From Paenibacillus sp. LHD-38 (GTDB lineage Bacteria; Bacillota; Bacilli; Paenibacillales; Paenibacillaceae), in contig NZ_JAVIFU010000023.1 of the NCBI RefSeq assembly GCF_031157315.1, positions 1-64,000 of the forward strand: DNA of 64,000 nucleotides. Reading direction: 5' to 3'. The notes beneath the pieces were generated by a model. The model was not told the DNA's origin. It worked only from the letters and a program-made list of their open reading frames with translations, and did no database searches. Shown here piece after piece: positions 25,115-33,973 of the stretch; position 1 is the stretch's first letter, and every line of letters begins with the position of its first letter. Position numbers and translations under genes: made by a program.

Positions 25115-27433
25115 TTATTGCATGAGTCCGATATCGTCCAGCATTACCTTACCTGGGCCATTCGTAAACCGGAATGTGATCTTTCTAATCTGCTGCGATT
25201 CTATTGAAGAATCGTCCGGGATAAACTGCTCTATTGGAACGGTAAAGGTTTGAAATACAGGCTCCGTAGACTCCTTATACTTCTCTTCTTTCATACGCTT
25301 CTCAAGCCATGAAATCGTCATAAAAGCCGTATAGGCAGGCGGGGAAACCGGCATAATATCCGCCAACGCAAGCTCGCTGCTCTCGCCTCCAGCTGTAGTG
25401 ACCGTTATTTCAATAGCAGGAAGCGGAGGCAGCTCCGTCTCGTCTTCCCCATCGAAGTCCAAAGCAGCTTTATCTTCATCAGCCGATATCAGATCGCGTT
25501 CCAGGTTAGCAAGCGAGAAAACAAGCTTGCTTTCGATCAGATCCGGGACTTTCAAGCTTGTAGTTGGCGAGAGCTCCAGTGCGTATTCCGCTCCCGGTTT
25601 CTCCCATTCCAATTCGATTCCTTTCGTGCCTTTAATCTTTCCATCCCTGTCTTCGGCCGAAGTAATTTCCCACTCCGACATCCCTGAAACGCCAGCCTTG
25701 CCTCCATCCTTAAGGACAGTTTTTCGTTTGCCGTCATCAAAGCGCGCAATCTCAGTAAACTCCGATGCTTCAAACCGATTCGTATATACCGTTTCCGGAA
25801 GCCAGTCTAACCCTAAACGATAATCTTCGAAAAGCGGCCGGAAGCCTTCTTGTCCTAGCAGAGTTTCCTGCAGAAAAGCCGACACATACACTTTTGAAAT
25901 TTGCCGCTGCTCATCTGCCTTTAACAGTTCCTTGCGATTTAGAAATAATCCGCCAGGCGGACGTTCATCCATACGTCCCCACTCCGAATTAAACTGACTG
26001 TGGTTTGCATCCGCAATATAGAGCGCAGCTTTAAACTTATTCGATTGCTCTGCAAAAGTGGTCCGGCTGTATTGGCGGTCACCGTAAAAATTGTTTACAT
26101 CCGCGTCCCTAGCCCCTTGAAGCGTTAAATAGTTTACATCGGATAACCGTGCCGACTTATCGTCCACTTGTTTGTCCGTCGGCGCAATGGCGACCACCGA
26201 TTCGATCAGAATGCCGTTTAAGCTGTCTAAGGTTTGATCTTCTTTGAACCAGCGATCAGCATCCGCTGCCATTGCTGCAGCCTGCCCTCCGCGCGAATGG
26301 CCAATCAAAGCAACCCGCTCTAAGTCTACGTGTCCAGTAAAGAAATTCCCCTCTTCTTCGTTAAGCTGCTTGATCTGCTGTAAATGCTTGAGCAGCAGCC
26401 ATGCCCGCACCTTCATATCGTTATTCGGTATGCCAGACCAAACGGAATAATTCAAAAAATTCTCGTCAACCGAGACCGTGATAATACCTTTGCTCGCCAG
26501 TAATTCCCCGATATATCCATAACCGCCGTCTGAGAAATCCTCCATCAAATGGTTACCATGGACAATTAACGCAAGCGGGAACGGCCCTTCGCCTTCAGGC
26601 ATCCACACGCGGCCGTTTAAAGGCAATGCATGCTCATCAAATCCCCAAAACTTCGTTTTCAAATTTGACCATTTGCTGATATATGCCGACGCATCGACCG
26701 CTGTCGATGGGATGCCGACCTTATCTCCAAAAATCGCTCTGTGCTTATCATTCCCGCTTCCATATGTGAAGGTCTGATAAGCTAGTCCCCCCGGTTCAGA
26801 CGGGTTTGGCAAGTCAAGCTTGCCGCCGGTACCCTCCATTGAAATTGGCTGTGCAACCTCTCTATGGGGCACAGCAGAGGGTCCCGGCCAGTCAAGCCCA
26901 ACATAAGCTGCTGCCGCCGCAAAAGCAAAAATGAGTCCAAACGCGGCTTTGCTCAGTGGCTTTATTTTCATTCTCAAGAGATAACCCATTAAAACGCCTG
27001 CAAACATACCCGTAAATGTAAAAGCAAGGGAAATCACGACCGACATGATGATGCCGAACTCGGCATAATACAGGATCAAAAACGTCTCGACCGAGGCGTA
27101 TGTCCATGCGGCCAGGAGCCTGCGGGGTAAGGGCAAATACAGCATGCTGTAAAGGAATGACAGCAGCTTTGCTGACGCGATCATTGCAATAATGTTCAAC
27201 GTTAGAAAAACAAAAACATCTATTCCTGTTCCAAATCCGGTAGGCATTCCCAAAACGGCTGCCAGCATTGCTAGCGATGCGAATACTGCCAGGCTTCCTG
27301 AAGCGACGCGTGCCACAAACTGATCGCGTGCATTTCGAATGGCATATCGGCCGGTCAACCATGCCTTGAATTTTTTCCATCTGCTTGGAACGATCGGCTG
27401 CGGCTGTTCCGATTCCAGTAATTCTAATTCCAT
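25115..27433 (-). CDS. Membrane-anchored alpha/beta hydrolase
   Basis: A 772-residue protein in two parts. The first 190 residues hold five or so hydrophobic helices. A large extracytoplasmic region follows, with an alpha/beta-hydrolase domain (about residues 280-540): FPLALIVHGNHLMEDFSDGG is the oxyanion region and VALIGHSRGGQAAAMAAD the nucleophile elbow with Ser in GHSRGG; ADANHSQF may supply the histidine. The C-terminal 200 residues look beta-rich. Similar proteins occur in paenibacilli as uncharacterised hydrolases; the substrate is unknown. The start overlaps the end of the ABC ATPase gene by ten bases, so the two are translationally linked. Confidence 0.75.
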   Translation of the reverse strand: MELELLESEQPQPIVPSRWKKFKAWLTGRYAIRNARDQFVARVASGSLAVFASLAMLAAVLGMPTGFGTGIDVFVFLTLNIIAMIASAKLLSFLYSMLYLPLPRRLLAAWTYASVETFLILYYAEFGIIMSVVISLAFTFTGMFAGVLMGYLLRMKIKPLSKAAFGLIFAFAAAAAYVGLDWPGPSAVPHREVAQPISMEGTGGKLDLPNPSEPGGLAYQTFTYGSGNDKHRAIFGDKVGIPSTAVDASAYISKWSNLKTKFWGFDEHALPLNGRVWMPEGEGPFPLALIVHGNHLMEDFSDGGYGYIGELLASKGIITVSVDENFLNYSVWSGIPNNDMKVRAWLLLKHLQQIKQLNEEEGNFFTGHVDLERVALIGHSRGGQAAAMAADADRWFKEDQTLDSLNGILIESVVAIAPTDKQVDDKSARLSDVNYLTLQGARDADVNNFYGDRQYSRTTFAEQSNKFKAALYIADANHSQFNSEWGRMDERPPGGLFLNRKELLKADEQRQISKVYVSAFLQETLLGQEGFRPLFEDYRLGLDWLPETVYTNRFEASEFTEIARFDDGKRKTVLKDGGKAGVSGMSEWEITSAEDRDGKIKGTKGIELEWEKPGAEYALELSPTTSLKVPDLIESKLVFSLANLERDLISADEDKAALDFDGEDETELPPLPAIEITVTTAGGESSELALADIMPVSPPAYTAFMTISWLEKRMKEEKYKESTEPVFQTFTVPIEQFIPDDSSIESQQIRKITFRFTNGPGKVMLDDIGLMQ

Positions 27434-28212
27434 AAAGCACCCTTAACCGATAACCAGTTTCTTCCGTCCCGTTTCTTGATTTCAACAGGCACAGAGAAAA
27501 AGTCACTCATGAGTTCGGATGTCAACACATCGGTGGTATCATTAGCCGCAAATACTTGCCCTTCTTTAATTAGCAGAGTCTTAGTAAAGCAAGGCAATAT
27601 TTCCTCTACATGATGGGTAACATATATAATCGTTGGCGCATGCTTCTCATTTGCCACTGCAGCAATCATTTGTAGCAACTGTTCACGCGAAAAAACATCT
27701 AAGCCCGTACACGGCTCGTCCAAAATAAGCAGCTTAGGCGAAGCCATTAAAGCTCGCGCAATCAGTACCCGCTGCCGTTCTCCTTGCGAAAGCGTATCAT
27801 ACGTACGATTTATTAATGCGGTACAGCCAAGCGATCTCATTAATTCTTCGGCTCGTTCATTATCCTCCGCGTCCGTCTGGTCATACAATCCGATCGTTGC
27901 GAATTTACCGCTTAGCACAATTTTTATTGCGGTCTCGCTGCCGTAAAGCTTTTGCTGGAGGGACGTGCTTACCCAGCCGATCATTTTACGAAGCTCACGC
28001 AAATCGAACTCTCCAAACGGATTGCCAAGCACCGACATCCTTCCCTCGGTCGGCCATATGTAACCATTAATCATATTCAAAAGGGTCGTTTTCCCAGAGC
28101 CGTTAAGTCCCAAAAGGCACCAATGCTCTCCGTCCTTCACCTGCCAATTAATATTTCTTAAAATGTGTTTGTCGCTTCGATCCCATGACACATTTTGAAT
28201 ATCTATAATCAT
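27424..28212 (-). CDS. ylmA: ABC transporter ATP-binding protein (YlmA-like)
   Basis: A 262-residue ABC ATPase. Walker A GLNGSGKTT is near residue 37, the Q-loop lies in STSLQQKL, the signature LSQGERQRV is near 142, Walker B LLILDEPCTG follows, and the switch His is in YVTHHVEE. It is closest to the YlmA/ModF-like soluble ATPases that have no linked permease. ATG 28212 has GGGAG nine bases upstream, and the in-frame ATG eleven codons earlier does not. The only partner is the overlapping membrane hydrolase gene, which supplies helices but is not a known ABC permease. Confidence 0.82.
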   Translation of the reverse strand: MIIDIQNVSWDRSDKHILRNINWQVKDGEHWCLLGLNGSGKTTLLNMINGYIWPTEGRMSVLGNPFGEFDLRELRKMIGWVSTSLQQKLYGSETAIKIVLSGKFATIGLYDQTDAEDNERAEELMRSLGCTALINRTYDTLSQGERQRVLIARALMASPKLLILDEPCTGLDVFSREQLLQMIAAVANEKHAPTIIYVTHHVEEILPCFTKTLLIKEGQVFAANDTTDVLTSELMSDFFSVPVEIKKRDGRNWLSVKGALWN

Positions 28213-28370
28213 CGTTAGCTCTCCCGTCAGTTGACAAATGCTCATTCTATAAATTTGACTTAGGTTATAATATCGCCCATTATTATATTACAGCGATTCC
28301 AAACGAGTCGGAACCGTCCTATCTCAAACGATACCTATACATATTTGTTATATCAGGAGTGAACTTGCAT

Positions 28371-29000
28371 ATGAAAACCAATCAATTAAAGCAATGGGCT
28401 CATTTTTTTCTTACTTATAAATTTGCACTTGATGCCGTTGAAACAAAGCTTAATATTTTGAATGAAGAATTTCAATTTATTCATGATTACAACCCAATCG
28501 AGCATATGAAGACCCGAATTAAAGCGCCGGAGAGCGTTATGCAAAAGCTGCAGCGCAAAGGCCTGGATATTACGCTTGAGGATGCAAAAGAGCATATACG
28601 CGATATAGCGGGCGTACGTGTCATTTGCTCCTTCTCTACGGACATTTATCAAATCGTTGACATGATCAGCAAGCAAAGTGACGTTCGGGTCGTTGAGCTT
28701 AAGGATTACGTAATCAATCCAAAGCCTAACGGCTATCAAAGCATTCATTTGCTCATCGAAATCCCTGTTTTTCTCACGGATAGAACAGAAAATGTACTTG
28801 TAGAAATCCAAATCCGCACCATTGCCATGGATTTTTGGGCTAGTCTGGAGCACAAGATCTATTATAAATTCAATGAGCAGATTCCGCCACATATTCAGGA
28901 ACAGCTGAAAGGCTCTGCAGACATGATCCATTTGCTTGATCGTCAAATGCTGGCATTAAACGTCGAAGTACAGAAGCACCGCGAGCAGGCATTAAAATAA
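28371..29000 (+). CDS. sasA: Small alarmone synthetase SasA/RelP (YwaC type)
   Basis: A 209-residue single-domain (p)ppGpp synthetase that transfers pyrophosphate from ATP to GDP or GTP, signalling stress. Residues 12-60 (YKFALDAVETKL, YNPIEHMKTRIKAPES) match YwaC/RelP closely rather than YjbM/RelQ. The synthetase motifs HIRDIAGVRVICSF, KPNGYQSIHLLIE and EIQIRTIAMDFWASLEHKIYYK (split as EIQIRTIAMDFW, ASLEHKIYYK) are intact. There is no hydrolase or regulatory domain. ATG 28371 has AGGAGTGA about 11 bases upstream. In Bacillus the gene answers to cell-envelope stress; the sequence here shows no obvious sigma-M box. Confidence 0.9.
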   Translation: MKTNQLKQWAHFFLTYKFALDAVETKLNILNEEFQFIHDYNPIEHMKTRIKAPESVMQKLQRKGLDITLEDAKEHIRDIAGVRVICSFSTDIYQIVDMISKQSDVRVVELKDYVINPKPNGYQSIHLLIEIPVFLTDRTENVLVEIQIRTIAMDFWASLEHKIYYKFNEQIPPHIQEQLKGSADMIHLLDRQMLALNVEVQKHREQALK

Positions 29001-29046
29001 AAAGAAGCTCCCCCCCGTTATTGCGGAGAGGAGCTTCTTCTTTTTT
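29001..29046. terminator. Terminator after sasA
   Basis: AGAAGCTCC (29003-29011) pairs with GGAGCTTCT (29030-29038), followed by a T-rich run. It lies between convergent genes. Confidence 0.75.
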
Positions 29047-29048
29047 CT

Positions 29049-29465
29049 TTAGGTTATTGCATAATAAAAGGGCACAATGATTAAGTTTAAAGCTAATGCA
29101 ATAAGTCCGATCGCCATAGACCAACCGCCGAGCCCTCGCGCGCCTTGTCGGTAAGCCATGAAGCCAAGCACCGTCGCTGTAGCTCCAATTAATACCGGCC
29201 AAATAAACCATGACGCAATCGCAAATACAAGGGCTACCCATCCAAGCGCGAAACCGCCAGACCTTGTGTCTGATCGTTCCGATTTTTCCACATACCGGTC
29301 TTCTCTCCGCTCCGTATGCACAACTGGACCGCTGACCGCAAAATCAGCTGCCATTTCTTCATTAACATCAAGCAAGCGATCCGTCCCCATAACTGGATGG
29401 CTTGTGGGTGCTGACCGATCTCGTTCATCCAACAATTTTTTATAATCGTCTTCATAATTTCCCAT
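29049..29465 (-). CDS. DUF4190-like small membrane protein
   Basis: A 138-residue protein with a hydrophilic, acidic N-terminal half (about residues 1-70) and two or three membrane helices in the C-terminal half (GWVALVFAIASWFIWPVLIG; GWSMAIGLIALALNLIIVPF). The small loop TVLGFMAYRQGARGLGGWS between the helices resembles DUF4190 proteins, whose role is unknown. AAAGGAGTGA lies about five bases before the ATG. It is six bases downstream of the DUF1540 gene on the same strand, so the two are probably co-transcribed. Confidence 0.65.
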   Translation of the reverse strand: MGNYEDDYKKLLDERDRSAPTSHPVMGTDRLLDVNEEMAADFAVSGPVVHTERREDRYVEKSERSDTRSGGFALGWVALVFAIASWFIWPVLIGATATVLGFMAYRQGARGLGGWSMAIGLIALALNLIIVPFYYAIT

Positions 29466-29471
29466 CGATCA

Positions 29472-29684
29472 TCACTCCTTTGGTTTAAAGGTCAGGCAGC
29501 ATGTTGCTTTCGATTGTTCCGCATGATCCTGATGATACAAACCAAGGTCATCGCCGGCGAACTCTTCATTGAAATGGGCACCTGCATGCTGATCGATTTC
29601 AATATTGATCGCGCTCGCCCCGCAGTTGTTGCCTTCCTTCCAGAAGCTACAGTTAGCTACACTACATGACACGCCTTTCGGCAT
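29472..29684 (-). CDS. DUF1540 cysteine-rich protein
   Basis: A 70-residue protein of the DUF1540 family: the N-terminal VSCSVANCSFWKEGNNCGAS carries the conserved C-x4-C-x8-C spacing, followed by AINIEIDQHAG; a second Cys pair (TCCLTF) is near the end. These small proteins are common in spore formers and may bind metal; function is unknown. The ribosome binding site GGAGGTGAT is ideal but lies inside the 3' arm of a perfect hairpin (29689-29728), so translation of a full-length transcript should be restricted. Confidence 0.8.
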   Translation of the reverse strand: MPKGVSCSVANCSFWKEGNNCGASAINIEIDQHAGAHFNEEFAGDDLGLYHQDHAEQSKATCCLTFKPKE

Positions 29685-29688
29685 AAAA

Positions 29689-29728
29689 AATCACCTCCAC
29701 TATCAAGTTTCCCTGAGTGGAGGTGATT
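29689..29728 (-). promoter_or_regulatory. Hairpin combining a terminator and a masked ribosome binding site
   Basis: On the minus strand AATCACCTCCACT (29728-29716) pairs perfectly with AGTGGAGGTGATT (29701-29689) across a 14-base loop, followed by TTTTTT and then the DUF1540 ATG at 29684. The stem plus T-run is a textbook terminator for ypuI, while its 3' arm is the DUF1540 Shine-Dalgarno. Confidence 0.7.
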
Positions 29729-29737
29729 CATTCTGCC

Positions 29738-30238
29738 TTATTTTTGTCCTTGCATGCGGCGCTGGGTCATGTAATCATTTTCGTAATAAGACAATTCGTC
29801 ACGCAGTTCTTCAAATACCTTGGATACGCTAAGTACGATACCTCGTGAATCACGGTTCGGTTTGAAACGGAAACGAATGGCATCCTGACCTGTATAAGCA
29901 TAACGGCCATCCTCGGAATAACATTCGTTCTTCGGATAGAAAAACGCGCTTACGCATTGGTGGTAAACCTCATACAGCACGCGTTCCGCATAATCTGTAT
30001 CGAAATTGGGCCGTCTGAGCAATACCCCCAGCTTTTCAACCGAGACTTCAGAAAACACCAATAAATGTCTCAAATCGGATAAAAGGCCTTTGTAAAACGC
30101 TTGGGCTTCTTCTCCATTATCCTCTCCGGTTAATTGGAGCAAAGCATTGTTATTCAGAAACGGTTCAAGCTGGTTAACCGCATCCTTTAGCTTTGTACGG
30201 GTTGATTCAGTTAGCGCTTTGACGTTAGCAGTTGGCAT
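29738..30238 (-). CDS. ypuI: YpuI family protein (DUF3907)
   Basis: A 166-residue soluble protein of the YpuI/DUF3907 family, conserved in Bacillales and uncharacterised. It is mostly helical at the N-terminus (LTESTRTKLKDAVNQLEPFL), with the conserved VLYEVYHQCVSAFFYPKNEC, then a short beta-rich YAYTGQDAIRFRFKP region and a helical tail. ATG 30238 has AAAGGGGA nine bases upstream; the in-frame reading from 30304 has no site. It is divergent from the subtilase gene and followed by the hairpin that precedes the DUF1540 gene. Confidence 0.78.
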   Translation of the reverse strand: MPTANVKALTESTRTKLKDAVNQLEPFLNNNALLQLTGEDNGEEAQAFYKGLLSDLRHLLVFSEVSVEKLGVLLRRPNFDTDYAERVLYEVYHQCVSAFFYPKNECYSEDGRYAYTGQDAIRFRFKPNRDSRGIVLSVSKVFEELRDELSYYENDYMTQRRMQGQK

Positions 30239-30420
30239 ATAGGTAGTTCCCCTTTCATAATCCAAACACGCGTAAAAACTACAATCATTATTATGGTACC
30301 ACAAATTACATTGAAGTGGTACTGGCGATTCACGGTTTCCTTCGCATATTTTCTGCTCTGAAATCCGAACCTATATATTAGACTTTGCTCTAATCTAGAA
30401 CGATCAATGGAGGTTTCCGC

Positions 30421-32268
30421 ATGCGAAGAAAATGGATTGGCGCCTTTACAATTTTAGCCCTGGCAGCTCTGCTTATACCTACAACCCCTTTATTCGCTCC
30501 GAAAGAAGTCAAAAACGTTCCGAAAGCATCAAGCTTTACCGCAAAGCGGGAGCATACACTAAAAATGGCAGCTGTGCAATCGGACATTAAAGCAACCGCT
30601 ATGCTTTGCGCGTCGGAATGCTCTAAAGATTTTCAAAAACTAATGAATGCAAGCATGGGCTCGAAGGAAGAAGCAGGCCAACAAATCAAGCATATGATGC
30701 ACGAACATATGCATATGAGCTACATCAGCTGGATATCGGGAAACCGAAGTGTAGACCGAGGCAAGCTGCCTGAAACTGAAAATAAACAAGTTGAAAATTA
30801 TGTGAAGGATGCAAAAGCCCAAGTGGGCAAAGGAGCCAAATTTGAATCTCCTGCTTTTACCGCAAAGGACGGCAGCCGTTATATGGTACTCGGTGTTCCT
30901 AATTCCAAGCATGCCGGCATTGGTGTAGTCGGTGTCGTTAAGCAGGATATATTAAAATCTGTTGAACAACATCAAATGCGCAACCTTCGATTAATTCCGT
31001 ATCCCGCTGAAGGTAATTACAAGATTGAATCGGTATTGCCAAATTCAACGGTTGATACAACCGTTCGTAGCGGTGAAGACAACGGTAATGCAAGCCATTA
31101 TCATGTTCGTGACGTCGTCGTACATTTCATGAAGCCGTTATCGGCTTCCGAGCTGGAGCGTGTAAAACGAGACATCAATGCGGAATCGATGAAGCAAGTC
31201 GGAGATACATTTATCTTCCGTTCGAGAAATTTGGAGACCGATCAGCTCGTTAAGTATTTCAAGCAAACATGGAATACGGAATATACGGAGCCACATTACC
31301 TGTATTTAACGAATGAAACATCCGCTGCCATTAAGCCAAACGACGCTCTTTACTCGGAATATCAATGGAATTTGCCTAATATTGAAACGGAGAAAGGCTG
31401 GAGTACCTCCAAAGGCAATGATAAGGTAATCATTGCTGTCCTTGACACGGGTGTGCAAAGCAATCATCCTGATTTGAAGGGTAAACTTATTGAGGGGACG
31501 AATATCGTCGATGAGGAAGCAGAACCGGATGATGACGTTGGCCATGGTACACATGTGTCAGGGATCATTGGCGCCACAGTTAACAATAGCGAAGGCGTAG
31601 CTGGACTTTCTTGGTATAACAAAATCATGCCTATCAAAGTACTCGACAGCAGTGGAGCAGGCTCAACCTATTCCGTCGCGCAAGGCATTATTTGGGCGAC
31701 CGATCACGGAGCTAAGGTCATCAACATGAGCTTAGGCAACTATGCGCAGGCTGATTTTCTACATGACGCCATTAAATATGCTTACGAGCATGATGTCGTC
31801 ATGATCGCGGCAAGCGGCAACGACAATACAGATCGTCCTGGCTATCCTGCTGCGTATCCCGAAGTGTTCGCAGTCGCGGCTACAGACAGCAATCATGAAA
31901 AAGCATCCTTTTCAAACTATGGCGATTATATTGATGTCGCGGCCCCTGGAGACAGTATCGCTAGTACCTACCCTGGCAGCCAATATGCCGCATTGTCTGG
32001 TACATCCATGGCAAGCCCGCATGTCGCTGCTTTAGCAGGCTTAATCCGCTCTGTCAATCCTGAGCTCTCCAACGTCGAAGTAATGGAGCTGATGAGAAAA
32101 TCGGCAGTCGACTTGGGTGCAGAAGGCAAGGATGATAATTTTGGATACGGTGAGATCGATGTCGATAAAGCGCTGAAGGCCGCATCTAAATTTGGCGGCA
32201 CTTTGCAAACTTATCCAGATCAAGTAAAGAGAAGATTGGACCGCATTGTTTCCAAATATGAGAAGTAA
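30421..32268 (+). CDS. Secreted subtilisin-like serine protease (S8)
   Basis: A 615-residue exported protease. A signal peptide spans residues 1-26 (basic start, hydrophobic core, TTPLFA end). Residues 45-180 form an unusual extra domain; about 200-300 looks like an inhibitor-type propeptide; the catalytic domain runs from about 310 to 590. The triad is Asp342 (AVLDTGVQ), His375 (GHGTHVSG) and Ser529 (LSGTSMASPH), with oxyanion Asn467 (AASGND). The ATG follows GGAGG by about seven bases. It is monocistronic, with a terminator downstream. The extra N-terminal domain has the layout of an extracellular sensor rather than a standard propeptide. Confidence 0.88.
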   Translation: MRRKWIGAFTILALAALLIPTTPLFAPKEVKNVPKASSFTAKREHTLKMAAVQSDIKATAMLCASECSKDFQKLMNASMGSKEEAGQQIKHMMHEHMHMSYISWISGNRSVDRGKLPETENKQVENYVKDAKAQVGKGAKFESPAFTAKDGSRYMVLGVPNSKHAGIGVVGVVKQDILKSVEQHQMRNLRLIPYPAEGNYKIESVLPNSTVDTTVRSGEDNGNASHYHVRDVVVHFMKPLSASELERVKRDINAESMKQVGDTFIFRSRNLETDQLVKYFKQTWNTEYTEPHYLYLTNETSAAIKPNDALYSEYQWNLPNIETEKGWSTSKGNDKVIIAVLDTGVQSNHPDLKGKLIEGTNIVDEEAEPDDDVGHGTHVSGIIGATVNNSEGVAGLSWYNKIMPIKVLDSSGAGSTYSVAQGIIWATDHGAKVINMSLGNYAQADFLHDAIKYAYEHDVVMIAASGNDNTDRPGYPAAYPEVFAVAATDSNHEKASFSNYGDYIDVAAPGDSIASTYPGSQYAALSGTSMASPHVAALAGLIRSVNPELSNVEVMELMRKSAVDLGAEGKDDNFGYGEIDVDKALKAASKFGGTLQTYPDQVKRRLDRIVSKYEK

Positions 32269-32287
32269 ACTTATTTAGATACAATTA

Positions 32288-32318
32288 AGCACCCATCGCA
32301 TGCGATGGGTGCTCTTTG
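32288..32318. terminator. Terminator between the subtilase and rnpB
   Basis: A perfect 26-bp palindrome (AGCACCCATCGCA and its complement, 32288-32313), followed on the plus strand by CTTTG. It ends the protease gene and may also stop rnpB transcription from the other side. Confidence 0.75.
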
Positions 32319-32334
32319 TTTGTGTATAGTCGTG

Positions 32335-32743
32335 CGGAAAGTTTGTCTTAAGCCGGGTTCTGTACTTCTGGTGGTCCAAACGGGAACGACCCTCCCACGA
32401 TGAAGCGACAATCATCTATCTAGGCCGCACATTACTGTACGGCTCCAGCAACCAACCCGGACGCGCCTCAGGCTAAGGCTGCAGCTTAGGGGCTGCGGCG
32501 TCCTCTCGGTCTTGCTCCAGATGGGGTTTACCAGGAACGTAGTCACCTATGCTCCTCGTGGTCTCTTACACCACGGTTCCACCCTTACCTGTGCCGGCTA
32601 AAAGCCGGCCATCGGCGGTCCATTTCTGTGGCACTTTCCTTCAGCTCGCGCTGACTGGACGTTATCCAGCATCCTGCCTTGTGGAGCCCGGACTTTCCTC
32701 TCGCGGCAACAAGGCCGCCAGCGATTGTCTGTCAAACTTTCCG
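32335..32743 (-). ncRNA. rnpB: RNase P RNA, Bacillus type B
   Basis: The catalytic RNA of ribonuclease P, which cuts the 5' leader from tRNA precursors. The ends pair as P1 (CGGAAAGTTTG at 32743 with CAAACTTTCCG at 32335). The universal core GAGAGGAAAGTCCGGGCTCC near the 5' end, AGGGTGGAACCGTGGTGTAA in the middle, GAGGAGCATAGGTGACTACG (a type B variant) and the 3' CAGAACCCGGCTTA are all present. The length, about 409 bases, fits type B. It has its own promoter. Confidence 0.95.
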
Positions 32744-32754
32744 TGGCATCGTTA

Positions 32755-32783
32755 AGTATACAAGTATTTTCGTAAAAGCTCAA
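32755..32783 (-). promoter_or_regulatory. rnpB promoter
   Basis: On the minus strand TTGAGC (32783-32778), a 17-base spacer and TATACT (32760-32755), placing the start about seven to ten bases downstream, close to the 5' end of the P1 helix of rnpB. Confidence 0.75.
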
Positions 32784-32851
32784 CCCTGAAACAAATTCCA
32801 ACACTTATATTCTTTAATACTCGTTAAATATGCAGGTAAAGCGACAAGCCG

Positions 32852-33973
32852 TTATACAAAAGAAAACGGCTCGGTATTCAATGAAGAAGCAACTGCCTTC
32901 GTTTCAGACTTACTGCCAGCAAGCTGTTTATTCAACCATTCAGCAACCTTATTCTTCATGACCTTCTCAATGTTATGTCCAGGGTCAATGATCGTCATCC
33001 CGGCTGCAAGGGCATCATGCGCTGTATGATAATCAATATCGCCTGTAACAAGCACATCCGCTCCAGCAAATATCGCATGCCGCACATATCTTGCGCCAGA
33101 GCCGCCGAGTACAGCCGCTTTGCGTATGACACGGTCAAGCGGCCCAACTACCCGAACAGCAGGAACTTCGAAAATAATTTTTGCTTGCTCCGCCAGCTCG
33201 CCTAATGTGATTGGCTGCTCCAACTTGCCTGTTCTCCCTAATCCAAAAGAGCGTCCCTTTAGATCCATTGCGTACAAATCATAGGCAACCTCTTCATAAG
33301 GATGCGCCTTCAGCATGGCTTGCACCGCTTTACGATGAACGCTGTGAGGCACGATCGTTTCAATACGAATTTCGGCCGCATGCTCAAGCTTGCCCTCTGC
33401 TCCAATATAGGGATTCGTGCCGGGTCCTGGAACGAAAGTACCTGTACCTTTTATGTTAAAGCTGCAATTGCTGTAGCTGCCGATTTCTCCGGCACCCGCA
33501 CGCCAAATAGCCTCTAACACTTGCTCATGATGACTCTCAGGGACAAACACAACCAGCTTGTACAGCTTATCGGTATGAACCTCTTCTAAACATTGACGGC
33601 CTTCCGGCAAGATTCCGACAAGATCAGCCAGCCAATCATTAATCCCGCCGTCGGCTACGTCTAGATTTGTATGTGAAATATATACCGCGATATCATTTTT
33701 AATAAGCTTCTCATATAAACGACCGGCAGCGGTCGAGGTGTCCAGCTTTGCCAGCGGACGATAGATGATGGCATGATGAGCAATAATAAGCTCTGCGCCT
33801 ACTTCTATTGCTTCATTTACAACGGCATCGGTAACATCTAATGCTACAAGAATCTTATGAATTGGTTTATTCAATGTGCCAAGCTGCAGGCCGATTTTGT
33901 CATTCTCCACCGCATAATGTTTTGGAGCAAGCTGTTCCATTAGCTGGACTACGGATTGTCCGTTCGCAAACAT
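32852..33973 (-). CDS. yqfO: Nif3-like dinuclear metal protein (YqfO)
   Basis: A 373-residue NIF3 family protein (also annotated GTP cyclohydrolase I type 2-like), a toroidal hexamer with a two-metal site. Metal-binding patterns are AELIIAHHAIIYRPL near residue 65 and DVLVTGDIDYHTAHDALAAG with DPGHNIEK near 325-345. The insertion domain between them (about 130-250) is the extra part typical of the Bacillus protein. The cellular substrate is not established. It overlaps the end of trmK by 25 bases, the same order as in Bacillus (rpoD-trmK-yqfO). Confidence 0.88.
   Translation of the reverse strand: MFANGQSVVQLMEQLAPKHYAVENDKIGLQLGTLNKPIHKILVALDVTDAVVNEAIEVGAELIIAHHAIIYRPLAKLDTSTAAGRLYEKLIKNDIAVYISHTNLDVADGGINDWLADLVGILPEGRQCLEEVHTDKLYKLVVFVPESHHEQVLEAIWRAGAGEIGSYSNCSFNIKGTGTFVPGPGTNPYIGAEGKLEHAAEIRIETIVPHSVHRKAVQAMLKAHPYEEVAYDLYAMDLKGRSFGLGRTGKLEQPITLGELAEQAKIIFEVPAVRVVGPLDRVIRKAAVLGGSGARYVRHAIFAGADVLVTGDIDYHTAHDALAAGMTIIDPGHNIEKVMKNKVAEWLNKQLAGSKSETKAVASSLNTEPFSFV

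Noticed and set aside
32848..32878. Hairpin AGCCGTT/AACGGCT at the end of yqfO
   Set aside because: It overlaps the last codons and lacks a T-run on the minus strand, so it was not called a terminator.
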